A stretch of 8,354 bases of DNA from Thermoplasmata archaeon (lineage in GTDB: Archaea; Thermoplasmatota; Thermoplasmata; Lutacidiplasmatales; UBA184). Below are positions 1-5,874 of this stretch, in pieces. The stretch covers positions 1 through 8,354 of the forward strand of contig JASHTC010000034.1 in NCBI GenBank assembly GCA_030040755.1, read 5' to 3'. The notes below the pieces were generated by a model. That model was given only the letters and a program-made list of their open reading frames with translations. It was not told the DNA's origin and searched no databases. Position 1 is the first letter of the stretch. Every line of letters starts with the position of its first letter. The translations under genes and the position numbers were made by a program.

Positions 1-644
1 CGCACGGCCCGTGTCGCGTGCCGGATTGCGACGACGGCGGCAACGTCCGCCAAAAGGGCGCCGAGGATCCACCCATACACGATGGACTGGACGCTAGGCC
101 GGAGCGCAAAGAAGGCCATCGGGAACCCATACATCCCGATGCTGCCCAGGATGTTGACCACCGAGTAGCCGACATACCGCTGGAGCCCGAGGAGCACGCC
201 GGAGAGGATCATTCCGCCGGTGAGAAGTCCGGAGTACACCCCGAGAAGCTGGAGCGTGGACGTGTACTGGCTCGAGTGGAAGAGAAGGGAGCTCAGGCCG
301 CTCGAGAGCACGACCGCGATCCCGACGGCCGCGAGGGAGAGAAGGGTGGTGCTCAGGTAGGACATCCCGACGTACGTGCGGGTCATCGCGGGATCCCGCC
401 GACCCTGGTTGTACGACAGGAAGTGCGTGAATCCCCGGCCGAGACCCAGCGTGGCGAGGTACGGCACGATCCAGGCGATCGCAGAGAGGATGACGATCGC
501 GCCGAGCTCGTCGAGCGGGACCACGCGCGCCAAGTAGAGGTAGAATACCGCCCCGGCCAGCGTGAGGGATAGGGTGCTGGCAAACACCCAAGACACCCCG
601 CCCTGAGGGACGGCGAGGGACTCGTCCTGCGGCTCCCTCATCAT
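1..644 (-). CDS. Polysaccharide flippase (Wzx/MATE-like), N-terminal part, runs off the left edge
   Basis: The first 214 residues of a multi-spanning membrane protein are present; the gene continues beyond position 1. Read from the ATG at 644-642, a short polar N-terminus (about 17 residues) is followed by hydrophobic segments near residues 18-40, 47-69, 95-122, 131-155, 161-181 and 187-208. The pattern, including an early helix ending in YLARVVPLDELG and a loop with LGLGRGFTHFLSYNQ, is typical of the N-terminal half of O-antigen/S-layer glycan flippases of the MOP superfamily, which move lipid-linked sugars across the cytoplasmic membrane. A second ATG follows immediately (641-639), so the start is uncertain by one codon. 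No clear TATA box or ribosome binding site lies at the usual distance. Two palindromes lie 54-106 bp upstream. The family call rests on topology and general resemblance, without a database search. The link to the sugar-nucleotide genes to the right is inferred from proximity. Confidence 0.8.
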   Translation of the reverse strand, partial: MMREPQDESLAVPQGGVSWVFASTLSLTLAGAVFYLYLARVVPLDELGAIVILSAIAWIVPYLATLGLGRGFTHFLSYNQGRRDPAMTRTYVGMSYLSTTLLSLAAVGIAVVLSSGLSSLLFHSSQYTSTLQLLGVYSGLLTGGMILSGVLLGLQRYVGYSVVNILGSIGMYGFPMAFFALRPSVQSIVYGWILGALLADVAAVVAIRHATRAV

Positions 645-697
645 CCGTCCCACGCTCCCATCGCTAGTGGCCCCTCGTTTCTCTCCGATCCGCAAAC

Positions 698-709
698 GCC
701 GTCGACGGC
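698..709. repeat. 12-bp perfect palindrome GCCGTCGACGGC
   Basis: The sequence equals its own reverse complement. It lies 54 bp upstream of the flippase start codon, so it could be an operator for a dimeric regulator. No promoter is visible next to it to fix its role. Confidence 0.4.
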
Positions 710-737
710 ATTAGGCTCCCTCCGCCAGCCGCGCACG

Positions 738-750
738 TCGATGCCATCGA
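738..750. repeat. Inverted repeat TCGATG-C-CATCGA
   Basis: Perfect 6-bp arms are separated by a single base, 28 bp further upstream than the palindrome at 698-709. The spacing and symmetry resemble a dimer binding site. Chance occurrence cannot be excluded. Confidence 0.35.
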
Positions 751-1154
751 AGCACGGCCAAAGAGCCCTCAAATCCACAGAGACTCGTCCGGAGTGTTTC
801 AAGCCGGCCCGAGGGTAAAATGCTTGCGAGGTCGAGGGGGGTGCAAGAGCCTGCGGAACCGAGAGCAATCATCAGCCCGTCTACGACAAGCGGCCGTCCC
901 GTAGGGTGGCGTAGTGCCGTACGGGTCAGCGGGTCAATCCTCGAGGAACCCCAGCGACGTGCGCTGCCCCCTCGGCGAACTCTACGGCCTCGGTCTCTCC
1001 GGCCGCTGTCCACGTGTGTTCCGCACTCCCTGTTCCGTTCCGCCTGAGGACCGGCTCGCCCTGAGTCATCGACCTCTTCGTCGCCCGCGACTGGCGGGCC
1101 TGCGTCATGGGAAGGGTCGCTCCAGCACCCCAGCAAGACCTTCCTCGCGACCGA

Positions 1155-1193
1155 CTCGAGAGCCGGGGGTTCAGGTGCTGCGAAGGCTCTGAG
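1155..1193. other. Hairpin-forming inverted repeat
   Basis: CTC-G-AGAGCC (1155-1164) pairs with GGCTCTGAG (1185-1193), giving nine base pairs with one bulged G at 1158. The 20-nt loop can form a further small CAG/CTG stem. It may belong to a structured RNA; the strand is unknown. Confidence 0.35.
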
Positions 1194-1221
1194 CTCAACC
1201 TGCATCTCGAGCCCGAGGGCG

Positions 1222-1290
1222 TAGGCTACTGCACTTCCCCATGCGGGTCCAGCCTAGCAACGGACCCCCTCTAAGAAGGGCTCCCGTTGC
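1222..1290. other. Two directly abutting hairpins next to tRNA-Cys
   Basis: TAGGCT (1222-1227) pairs with AGCCTA (1251-1256), with a possible inner GCA/TGC stem at 1231-1233/1242-1244. GCAACGG (1257-1263) pairs with CCGTTGC (1284-1290), with an inner CCCT/AGGG at 1267-1270/1277-1280. The stems touch at 1256/1257 and could stack end to end. They lie 25 bp beyond the 3' end of the tRNA gene. No T-run follows, so a simple terminator is unlikely. Confidence 0.4.
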
Positions 1291-1299
1291 CCCCGGCAC

Positions 1300-1305
1300 C
1301 TTAAG
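1300..1305 (-). promoter_or_regulatory. Possible TATA-like box (CTTAAG) just past tRNA-Cys
   Basis: On the minus strand this reads CGCTTAAG, the same octamer seen in front of the mutase gene (7280-7287). If used, it would start a transcript near 1275-1279 running leftwards into the noncoding, hairpin-rich stretch. No coding gene lies there to explain it, so the call is weak. Confidence 0.25.
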
Positions 1306-1314
1306 CGAAGCCCG

Positions 1315-1386
1315 AGCCGAGGGAAGGATTCGAACCCCCACAAAACGGACTTGCGGTCCGCCGCATTGCCACTCTGCCACCTCGGC
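1315..1386 (-). tRNA. tRNA-Cys, anticodon GCA (1354-1352)
   Basis: A 72-nt cloverleaf can be drawn: a perfect 7-bp acceptor stem GCCGAGG/CCTCGGC, a D arm GCAG...ATGC, an anticodon stem GCGGA/TCCGT, a 5-nt variable region, and a T arm GGGGG-TTCGAAT-CCTTC with two G-U pairs. The discriminator base is U73, which is the Cys identity base and supports GCA = Cys over other registers. CCA is not encoded. There is no intron. The anticodon loop is odd: CCGCAAG has C at 33 instead of the near-universal U, A at 37 where G is usual in archaeal tRNA-Cys, and C32 and G38 that could pair and shrink the loop to five bases. A TATA-like box sits about 27 nt upstream. Confidence 0.93.
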
Positions 1387-1407
1387 GAGCGGGACACGGT
1401 TCCGGCG

Positions 1408-1419
1408 GCCCTTAAATGC
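1408..1419 (-). promoter_or_regulatory. TATA box of tRNA-Cys
   Basis: The minus strand reads GCATTTAAGGG, an AT-rich island in GC-rich DNA. Its centre lies about 27 nt upstream of the tRNA 5' end, the normal archaeal TATA-to-start distance. Confidence 0.7.
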
Positions 1420-1495
1420 TCCGGACCCGACGGCGTGCGCCGCCGAGGAGAGGTCCGAGCCCCCCGAGTTTTCCGGCCGACGCCGGGGCGGACGT

Positions 1496-2443
1496 TCAGG
1501 TGATGCGGACCGTGAGGGAGCTAGTTCGCACCGCGACGTGGGATTGGAGGGGGGTCAGGAAGAATGAGATGGCGTAGTCTCCGCCCGTGTCGACCTGAAA
1601 CGAGAACTGGATGTTGTCGGTCTCGCCCGACGTGAGGCTCAGGGACTCGGAGCTCGTCACGTTGGGGGCGAGGTGCAGTGGCACCGTCCACGGGACGGTC
1701 GTGCGCGTCGAGCCGGTTTGGCCGACCAGGGTGGAATTCACTCCCAGGACGAGCGACTGGGAGGTGGCGTTGTTCCCCACCTCGACGATCAGGGCGAGCG
1801 TGCTGTTGACCGTCCCCGACGTGGGCAGGGTACTGGTGGTCCCACCCGGACCCACGATGGCCAGGGACAGGTCGGGGGCCGAGCGGGGCTGGAGCGTCGA
1901 CAGGTACCCGATCGCACCGAACGTCACGGCGACTCCGATGAGTAGGGCGTACGCCGCGGTACGCTGAGCCGGAGTGAATCCGGGAAGCGCGAGGACCGAA
2001 CGCAGCCATTGCCCGGGTCGACGCGACTCATTCCAACGCTCCCGCTGGTACTGGACGACCGTCGCGGCCGCGCAGACCACGGCCGCAAACGCGCCCACCA
2101 GCGGAGCCAGCGGCGCGATCGCGTAGTAGAGCAGGAGCGTCCCGACCACCGCGTTGAAGAGCACGCTCATGCCGACGATCATCGCGATGTTCAGGGCCAG
2201 CGAGGGGAGGGTGCGAGCCCCGAACAGGAGAGCGACCACCGCATAGCCGGGGGCCACGAACAGGACGAACAGACCGAGCGGGAGGAGGACCCAAGGGACC
2301 TGGAGCTCGGCCACCACGACGAACGCGAGCGTGACCAGCGTCGTGCCCAGCAGAGCGGTCCGGCTGTAGATCGCCGGTACGTCCTCCGATGGGAACCCGC
2401 CGGCTGACAAGAGCCCTCCCTGGAAACGACCTTGCTCGTCCAT
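1496..2443 (-). CDS. DUF1616-like membrane protein with exported C-terminal domain
   Basis: The 315-residue protein has about five hydrophobic segments: near residues 28-47, 49-75, 84-106, 109-132 and 163-183. The block VPWVLLPLGLFVLFVAPGYA (49-68) matches the hallmark of DUF1616 proteins, archaeal membrane proteins of unknown biochemical role. After the last membrane segment, residues 185-315 form a Ser/Thr/Val-rich, probably beta-sandwich domain predicted to lie outside the cell. It contains four Asn-X-Thr sequons (N213, N225, N236, N261), which would be acceptors if the organism performs archaeal N-glycosylation. The ATG at 2443-2441 is the first start in frame and leads straight into the first helix. 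There is no clear Shine-Dalgarno or TATA box. The gene is separated by 160 bp from the nucleotidyltransferase gene and may be its own unit. Family assignment is by eye; function unknown. Confidence 0.82.
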   Translation of the reverse strand: MDEQGRFQGGLLSAGGFPSEDVPAIYSRTALLGTTLVTLAFVVVAELQVPWVLLPLGLFVLFVAPGYAVVALLFGARTLPSLALNIAMIVGMSVLFNAVVGTLLLYYAIAPLAPLVGAFAAVVCAAATVVQYQRERWNESRRPGQWLRSVLALPGFTPAQRTAAYALLIGVAVTFGAIGYLSTLQPRSAPDLSLAIVGPGGTTSTLPTSGTVNSTLALIVEVGNNATSQSLVLGVNSTLVGQTGSTRTTVPWTVPLHLAPNVTSSESLSLTSGETDNIQFSFQVDTGGDYAISFFLTPLQSHVAVRTSSLTVRIT

Positions 2444-2453
2444 TTATGGCTAT

Positions 2454-2482
2454 CCACGGACGGCGCCGGCGCCCACGGACGG
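2454..2482. repeat. Direct repeat CCACGGACGG x2 flanking a palindrome, upstream of the DUF1616 gene
   Basis: The 10-bp word occurs at 2454-2463 and 2473-2482, 19 bp start to start. The 12-bp palindrome GGCGCCGGCGCC (2462-2473) fills the gap. The block lies 11-39 bp upstream of the DUF1616 start codon, where a transcription factor could overlap the promoter. No regulator is known for it. Confidence 0.35.
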
Positions 2483-2521
2483 ATTTGGGGCCTGACGAGC
2501 GCGGTGCCCCGTTACCACGGC

Positions 2522-2555
2522 CCTGCCGGGCCCTTGGCAGGCCCTGCGGACGCAG
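2522..2555. other. Two adjacent hairpins downstream of the nucleotidyltransferase gene
   Basis: CCTGCC (2522-2527) pairs with GGCAGG (2536-2541). Directly next to it, CTGCG (2544-2548) pairs with CGCAG (2551-2555). They lie about 50-80 nt past the stop codon of the nucleotidyltransferase gene and could stabilise the 3' end or help end the operon transcript. No T-tract follows, so they are not a classical terminator. Confidence 0.3.
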
Positions 2556-2603
2556 CGGATACCCGGGTCTTGGCGGCTGTGGCCTGGAGGGATTCCGTCG
2601 CGC

Positions 2604-3383
2604 TCAGGCGGGCGGTCGCGAGGAGAGCTCGTTGGCGCGCGCCAGGTTCTCCACCGTGCCCGCATCGACCCAATCCTCGACGGGAACGACCCGGATCGTC
2701 CCGCCGTCCCTCACGTACGCTTGAAGCGCGTCCGTGAGCTCGTACTCTCCCCGGGGCGACCGAGAGAGCTGGGCGACCGCCCGCAGGAGGGATCTCGGGA
2801 GGACGTACAGCCCGGCGTTGACGAGCGCCGGGCCGGGTCGGCCGTCCTTCTCCTCGATACTGACCAGGCGGAGCTCCGCACCGCGCTCCTCGGTCCGGAG
2901 CCGGCCGTAGCTCCCGCCGTCCGGGACCCCGGCGGCGGCGATCTTCGCGCTCTTGTCGGCGAGGAACGCTCGGAGGAGGGCCGCCTCCCCGGGGAGGTAC
3001 ACGTCCCCATAGCAGACCAGAAACGGGTCGGACCGTACCCAGGAGCTCGCCGCCCCTACGGCGTGTCCGGTGCCGAGCGGTTCGGACTGGCGCAGCATCG
3101 TCACCTCCATTCCCGGGGGGCGGTGCGCATCGACGTGCTGTTCGATCTGCTCCGCCAGGTAATGGACGACCATCGCGACCCGCCGGACGCCGACCGCGCT
3201 CAGCGCCTCCAGGTGGTGGTCCAATAACGACCGGCCCCCCACCGACAGCAGGACCTTGGGGGTCGAACTCGTCAGCGCCCCGAGACGAACGCCCCGCCCC
3301 GCCGCGAGGACGACCGCGTCCACGTCTCGCGGGGGGGCCCCGTAATGAGACGCGGCCGGGGCGGCTTCGCCCGGTGCCCTCAT
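2604..3383 (-). CDS. Sugar-1-phosphate nucleotidyltransferase (probable UDP-GlcNAc/UDP-glucose type)
   Basis: The 259-residue protein is a single-domain NTP_transferase of the GT-A/Rossmann type that joins a sugar-1-phosphate to an NTP, releasing pyrophosphate. The signature LAAGRGVRLGALTSSTPK (residues 26-43) is the nucleotide-binding loop with the conserved Arg33 and Lys43. GD at 126-127 is the metal-binding acid, EEK (177-179) and NAG (189-191) line the sugar pocket, and WVDAGT (238-243) is the usual C-terminal motif. The length fits the catalytic domain alone; the hexapeptide left-handed beta-helix acetyltransferase domain of GlmU is missing. The ATG (3383-3381) overlaps the stop codon of the upstream GNAT gene as ATGA. 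The frame stays open further upstream, but that extension would run through the GNAT gene. Context suggests GlcNAc-1-phosphate uridylyltransferase. Glucose- or mannose-1-phosphate activity cannot be excluded from sequence. Confidence 0.87.
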   Translation of the reverse strand: MRAPGEAAPAASHYGAPPRDVDAVVLAAGRGVRLGALTSSTPKVLLSVGGRSLLDHHLEALSAVGVRRVAMVVHYLAEQIEQHVDAHRPPGMEVTMLRQSEPLGTGHAVGAASSWVRSDPFLVCYGDVYLPGEAALLRAFLADKSAKIAAAGVPDGGSYGRLRTEERGAELRLVSIEEKDGRPGPALVNAGLYVLPRSLLRAVAQLSRSPRGEYELTDALQAYVRDGGTIRVVPVEDWVDAGTVENLARANELSSRPPA

Positions 3384-3889
3384 GGAGCGGCGCCCGACTC
3401 CGGTCGAGCGACCAGGATGAACTCGTCCCCTCGGAAGAGGCCGGGGACCTTGGCGACGACCTCCGCCCCGAGCGTGCGACGGTAGAACTCCACGGCCCCC
3501 TGTTCGGAGCCGGTCGTCACCTCGACCACCTTGATGCGGCGGCCTTCGGATTGGATCGACTGGCTGAGATCGTCCAGCGAGCGGCGGACGAGCTCCCCTC
3601 CGACTCCGTGGTTGCGGAGGCTCGCGCGGACGGCGACCTGCTCGAGCTCGACGACCGCGTCCTTTCGGAAGCCGCCCTTCTCCATCCAGAGGACGTAGGC
3701 GACCACGTCCCCCGCCTGCTCCGCGACCCAGTAGCGCATGCGCGGCTGGGCGAGCCAACAGGCCCGGACCCACCGGGTCGCCGAGGCCAGGGGCCGCAAT
3801 CCAGAGAATGACTCGGACCCGATCGTCGCGATCCCCGGCAGGTCCGCCTCTCGTGCCGGTCGCACGGCCACGGGCTCAGCCGGGGGCAT
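3380..3889 (-). CDS. GNAT-family N-acetyltransferase, candidate glucosamine-phosphate acetyltransferase
   Basis: The 169-residue protein has the full GNAT fold by motif. The N-terminal VRPAREADLPGI (9-20) is the usual first strand and helix. VELEQVAV (80-87) is the central strand. RNHGVG (92-97) is the acetyl-CoA pyrophosphate loop (R/QxxGxG). A late AVEFYRRTLGAE (132-143) is the C-terminal motif. It sits between glmS and a nucleotidyltransferase that lacks its own acetyltransferase domain, and its TGA overlaps the latter's ATG. From this context I infer that it acetylates glucosamine-6-phosphate (like eukaryotic GNA1) or glucosamine-1-phosphate. The sequence alone would also fit a RimI-like protein acetyltransferase. 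The ATG at 3889-3887 is about 25 nt from a TATA-like box, so its mRNA may be leaderless. Confidence 0.87.
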   Translation of the reverse strand: MPPAEPVAVRPAREADLPGIATIGSESFSGLRPLASATRWVRACWLAQPRMRYWVAEQAGDVVAYVLWMEKGGFRKDAVVELEQVAVRASLRNHGVGGELVRRSLDDLSQSIQSEGRRIKVVEVTTGSEQGAVEFYRRTLGAEVVAKVPGLFRGDEFILVARPESGAAP

Positions 3890-3908
3890 GGGATGGGATT
3901 CCCGGCCC

Positions 3909-3918
3909 GGGTATATTC
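3909..3918 (-). promoter_or_regulatory. TATA-like box in front of the GNAT gene
   Basis: The minus strand reads GAATATACC in the 44-bp gap between glmS and the GNAT gene. Its centre is about 25 nt upstream of the ATG, which would place the transcription start at or next to the start codon. It could give the acetyltransferase/nucleotidyltransferase pair its own transcript in addition to read-through from glmS. Confidence 0.5.
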
Positions 3919-3933
3919 GGCTATCGACGGGAC

Positions 3934-5718
3934 TCAGAGGACCGTGACGGACTTCGCCAGGTTCTTGGGGTGGTCCGGGTCGAGTTGGCGGAGCTTGGCG
4001 AGCTCGTAGGCCAGGAGCTGCATCGGGATGATCTGCGAGATCGCCGTCGCCGCTCCCGCGTCGTGCACGCGAACATGCAGGGACGAGCTCCGCAGGGGCT
4101 GCGGGCCCACCGTGTAGATGACAGCGCCTCGGGTGATCAGCTCGGAGGCCGCCAGCTCGGCCTGGTCGACTTGACTCCGGTCATAGAACAGGATGACCGG
4201 CGATCCTTCCGCGACCAACGCCAGCGGCCCGTGCTTCATCTCGCCCCCGGGAAACGCCTGGGCCGCGACGCCGGCGACCTCCTTGATCTTCAGGGCGGCT
4301 TCCAGCGCGGTGACGTAATTGCCCCCGCGCCCGATGAGGAGCAGCTGACTGTGGCGGGCCAGGTTATGCGCGAGGGAGGCGATGTGCGCACGGGCCGCGT
4401 CCGACGTGAGCTCGAGCAGCGAGTCGCGCGCCTCGAGCGCGGTCCGGGCTCCCTCCATCGGGTCCGGGGAGAGCCGCTCGACCAGCAGCGTCAGCGCCAC
4501 GAGCTGCGAGGTGTAGGACTTCGTCGCCGCCACCGAGAGCTCGGGGCCGGATCGCAGCGGGATGACGACCTCCGCGGCCCGGGTCAGGGAAGAGCCCTCC
4601 GAGTTGACGAGGGCGATCACGCGCGCCCCGCGGTCCCGTGCGATCCGCACCGCCTGCAGGGTATCCGCCGTCTCCCCCGACTGCGACAGGGCGACCACGA
4701 CGGCGCCCGGACGGAGCGCGTCGGCGCGGAACTGGAACTCGCTCGAGACGCAGGCCTCCGAGTCCAGGTGGAGGGTCGTCGCGAGGAGGAACTGGCCGTA
4801 GAGGCTGGCGTGGTAGCTCGTCCCGGCCCCCACGAACTTGATCGACTGAGCCCCCCGAAGCAGCTCGGACGCGGTCGCTAGGGTGGCCGGCGGGGATTCC
4901 AACAAACGGCCGATAGTCCCGACCTGCTCCATGATCTCCTTGATCATGAAGTGCTGGAACGAGCCCTTCGAGACGCTCTCGACATTGAGCGAGACCGGCT
5001 CCGGCACCTCGAGGTACGGCCCCGCGGGCCGGGAGGCGCCGGCGCCTTGCAGCCGACGAATGCCGCTCCGGCCGATCGCGAACGGCTCGTCCTCGGAGAG
5101 GTAGATCACCCGCTGGGCGTAGGGGAGGAAGCTCGGGATGTCCGACGCCGGGAAGTACTCTCCTTCCCCCACGCCGACGACGAGGGGGGACCCCTTCCGC
5201 AGGACGAACAGCTCGTCCTGGCCCTGGCGAACCGCAACGATGGCGTACGACCCGACCAACTGGGAGGGGAGCTTCGAGACCGCCTCGTCCATGGAAAGGC
5301 CTTCGGTCAGCCCCTGCTCGAGGAGATGCGGCACCACCTCCGAGTCGGTGTCCGACGTGAAGCGATGCCCCTGGCGAACCAGCCGCTCCCGCAGCTCGAA
5401 GGCATTCTCGATCACGCCGTTGTGCACGACCAGGACCGCCCCGTCGCACGAGGCGTGTGGGTGGGCGTTCGCCAGGTCCGCCCGTCCGTGGGTGGCCCAC
5501 CGCGTGTGCCCGAGGCCGATCGTTCCAGTCGGAGCCGCCGACAGTACTTCCTCCCGGAACTCGGCGATCGGTCCGACGCTGCGGCGCAGGAAGACGCCCG
5601 CGTCGCTCACGACGGCAATGCCGCACGAGTCGTAGCCCCGGTACTCGAGGCGCTGCAGGCAGTCGACCAGGACGGGAGCCGCGGGCCGATGGCCCACGTA
5701 CCCCGCGATGCCGCACAT
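3934..5718 (-). CDS. glmS: Glutamine-fructose-6-phosphate aminotransferase (isomerizing)
   Basis: GlmS converts fructose-6-phosphate and glutamine to glucosamine-6-phosphate and glutamate, the first committed step to UDP-GlcNAc. The protein is 594 residues, close to the usual ~600. The start at 5718 is fixed by the MCGIAGYVG N-terminus, where Cys2 becomes the N-terminal nucleophile after Met removal; the in-frame ATG eight codons upstream would bury it. The glutaminase domain (about 1-220) shows LEYRGYDS, HTRWATHG (71-78), VVHNGVIEN (97-105) and TSDTDSEV (121-128). The first SIS domain (about 285-415) has VGAGTSYHA, SQSGET (345-350) and ELSVAATKSYTSQL. The second SIS domain (about 455-590) has GGEMKHGPLAL (491-501) with the conserved Glu and His. 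The C-terminus, DPDHPKNLAKSVTVL, is the expected tail carrying the active-site Lys589. All key residues are intact. A TATA-like box 28 nt upstream suggests its own promoter. Confidence 0.97.
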   Translation of the reverse strand: MCGIAGYVGHRPAAPVLVDCLQRLEYRGYDSCGIAVVSDAGVFLRRSVGPIAEFREEVLSAAPTGTIGLGHTRWATHGRADLANAHPHASCDGAVLVVHNGVIENAFELRERLVRQGHRFTSDTDSEVVPHLLEQGLTEGLSMDEAVSKLPSQLVGSYAIVAVRQGQDELFVLRKGSPLVVGVGEGEYFPASDIPSFLPYAQRVIYLSEDEPFAIGRSGIRRLQGAGASRPAGPYLEVPEPVSLNVESVSKGSFQHFMIKEIMEQVGTIGRLLESPPATLATASELLRGAQSIKFVGAGTSYHASLYGQFLLATTLHLDSEACVSSEFQFRADALRPGAVVVALSQSGETADTLQAVRIARDRGARVIALVNSEGSSLTRAAEVVIPLRSGPELSVAATKSYTSQLVALTLLVERLSPDPMEGARTALEARDSLLELTSDAARAHIASLAHNLARHSQLLLIGRGGNYVTALEAALKIKEVAGVAAQAFPGGEMKHGPLALVAEGSPVILFYDRSQVDQAELAASELITRGAVIYTVGPQPLRSSSLHVRVHDAGAATAISQIIPMQLLAYELAKLRQLDPDHPKNLAKSVTVL

Positions 5719-5874
5719 CTCGCGCGCGCAGTTATACTGCATCCTTAAGGGTGTCGGTGCAGTCGCGCCGCCGTTCGGGCTGGTTCGAGCCGGCCGGTGA
5801 CCCCGGTTCTGCGGAGCCGGTCGTCCCCTCGTGCCAGCCGACGCCTTTTCGGCATTCCTTGAGCCCGGCCCACA
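5719..5874. other. 156-bp gap between the mutase gene and glmS
   Basis: No gene is supported here. Apart from the glmS promoter box at its left end, I see only GC-rich sequence with a few short repeats of CCGGCTC. No riboswitch or glmS ribozyme features were recognised. Confidence 0.5.
5743..5750 (-). promoter_or_regulatory. TATA-like box of glmS (CCTTAAGG)
   Basis: An AT-containing box in GC-rich sequence is centred 28 nt upstream of the glmS ATG. Transcription from it would begin at or within a few bases of the start codon, giving a leaderless mRNA. A second AT-rich string, AGTATAAC, lies closer to the ATG, too near to act as the TATA box for this start. Confidence 0.55.

Larger units (their letters stand above)
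645..1314. other. 670-bp region without a convincing protein gene; several inverted repeats
   Basis: No reading frame here looks coding. The longest (minus strand, 1205-711, 164 codons) lacks the strong G/C third-position bias of the neighbouring genes and has a low-complexity, Arg-rich translation. The stretch holds a number of perfect or nearly perfect inverted repeats: 698-709 (12-bp palindrome), 738-743/745-750, 898-903/920-925, 1155-1157+1159-1164/1185-1193 (9 bp with one bulge), 1222-1227/1251-1256 and 1257-1263/1284-1290. The last two abut exactly. A CTTAAG box at 1300-1305 (minus orientation) matches the box in front of the mutase gene, including the two flanking bases. A structured RNA transcribed leftwards is possible. 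I found neither RNase P RNA nor SRP RNA signatures, and hairpins are common by chance in GC-rich DNA. Confidence 0.45.

Noticed and set aside
94..591. 165-codon minus-strand frame in another phase over the flippase
   Set aside because: It is an Arg/Pro/His-rich shadow; the flippase phase gives clean membrane helices and is open to the window edge.
641..868. 75-codon minus-strand frame whose TGA overlaps the flippase ATG
   Set aside because: The overlap looks like coupling, but the translation resembles no protein family and codon use is unlike the real genes; probably chance.
711..1205. 164-codon minus-strand reading frame in the noncoding stretch
   Set aside because: Third codon positions are not G/C-enriched as in the neighbours, the translation is low in complexity and Arg-rich with no recognisable fold or motif, and it spans several inverted repeats.
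830..1290. RNase P RNA on the minus strand
   Set aside because: A string GAGGAAGGTC resembles the conserved GAGGAAAGTCC, but the partner ACAGAA...GGCTTA element is missing and the P4 pairing cannot be formed.
1200..1290. SRP (7S) RNA 5' end
   Set aside because: TTGCTAGGCTGG on the minus strand resembles the archaeal 5' motif, but the TGTAAC loop and the GGAAGGGAGCAGC S-domain motif are absent.
3384..3773. 130-codon upstream extension of the nucleotidyltransferase frame
   Set aside because: It runs through the GNAT gene in another frame; the nucleotidyltransferase fold begins after the ATG at 3383, which has the ATGA overlap.
5719..5742. Eight-codon N-terminal extension of GlmS
   Set aside because: It would move the nucleophilic Cys away from the N-terminus and abolish glutaminase activity; the ATG at 5718 gives MCGIAG.
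3808..5748. Long plus-strand frames opposite glmS
   Set aside because: They mirror the G/C third-position bias of glmS, are extremely Arg/Asp/Gly-rich and carry no motifs.
5719..5874. glmS ribozyme or riboswitch upstream of glmS
   Set aside because: No core pseudoknot or conserved ribozyme sequence is visible, and the likely transcript is leaderless.
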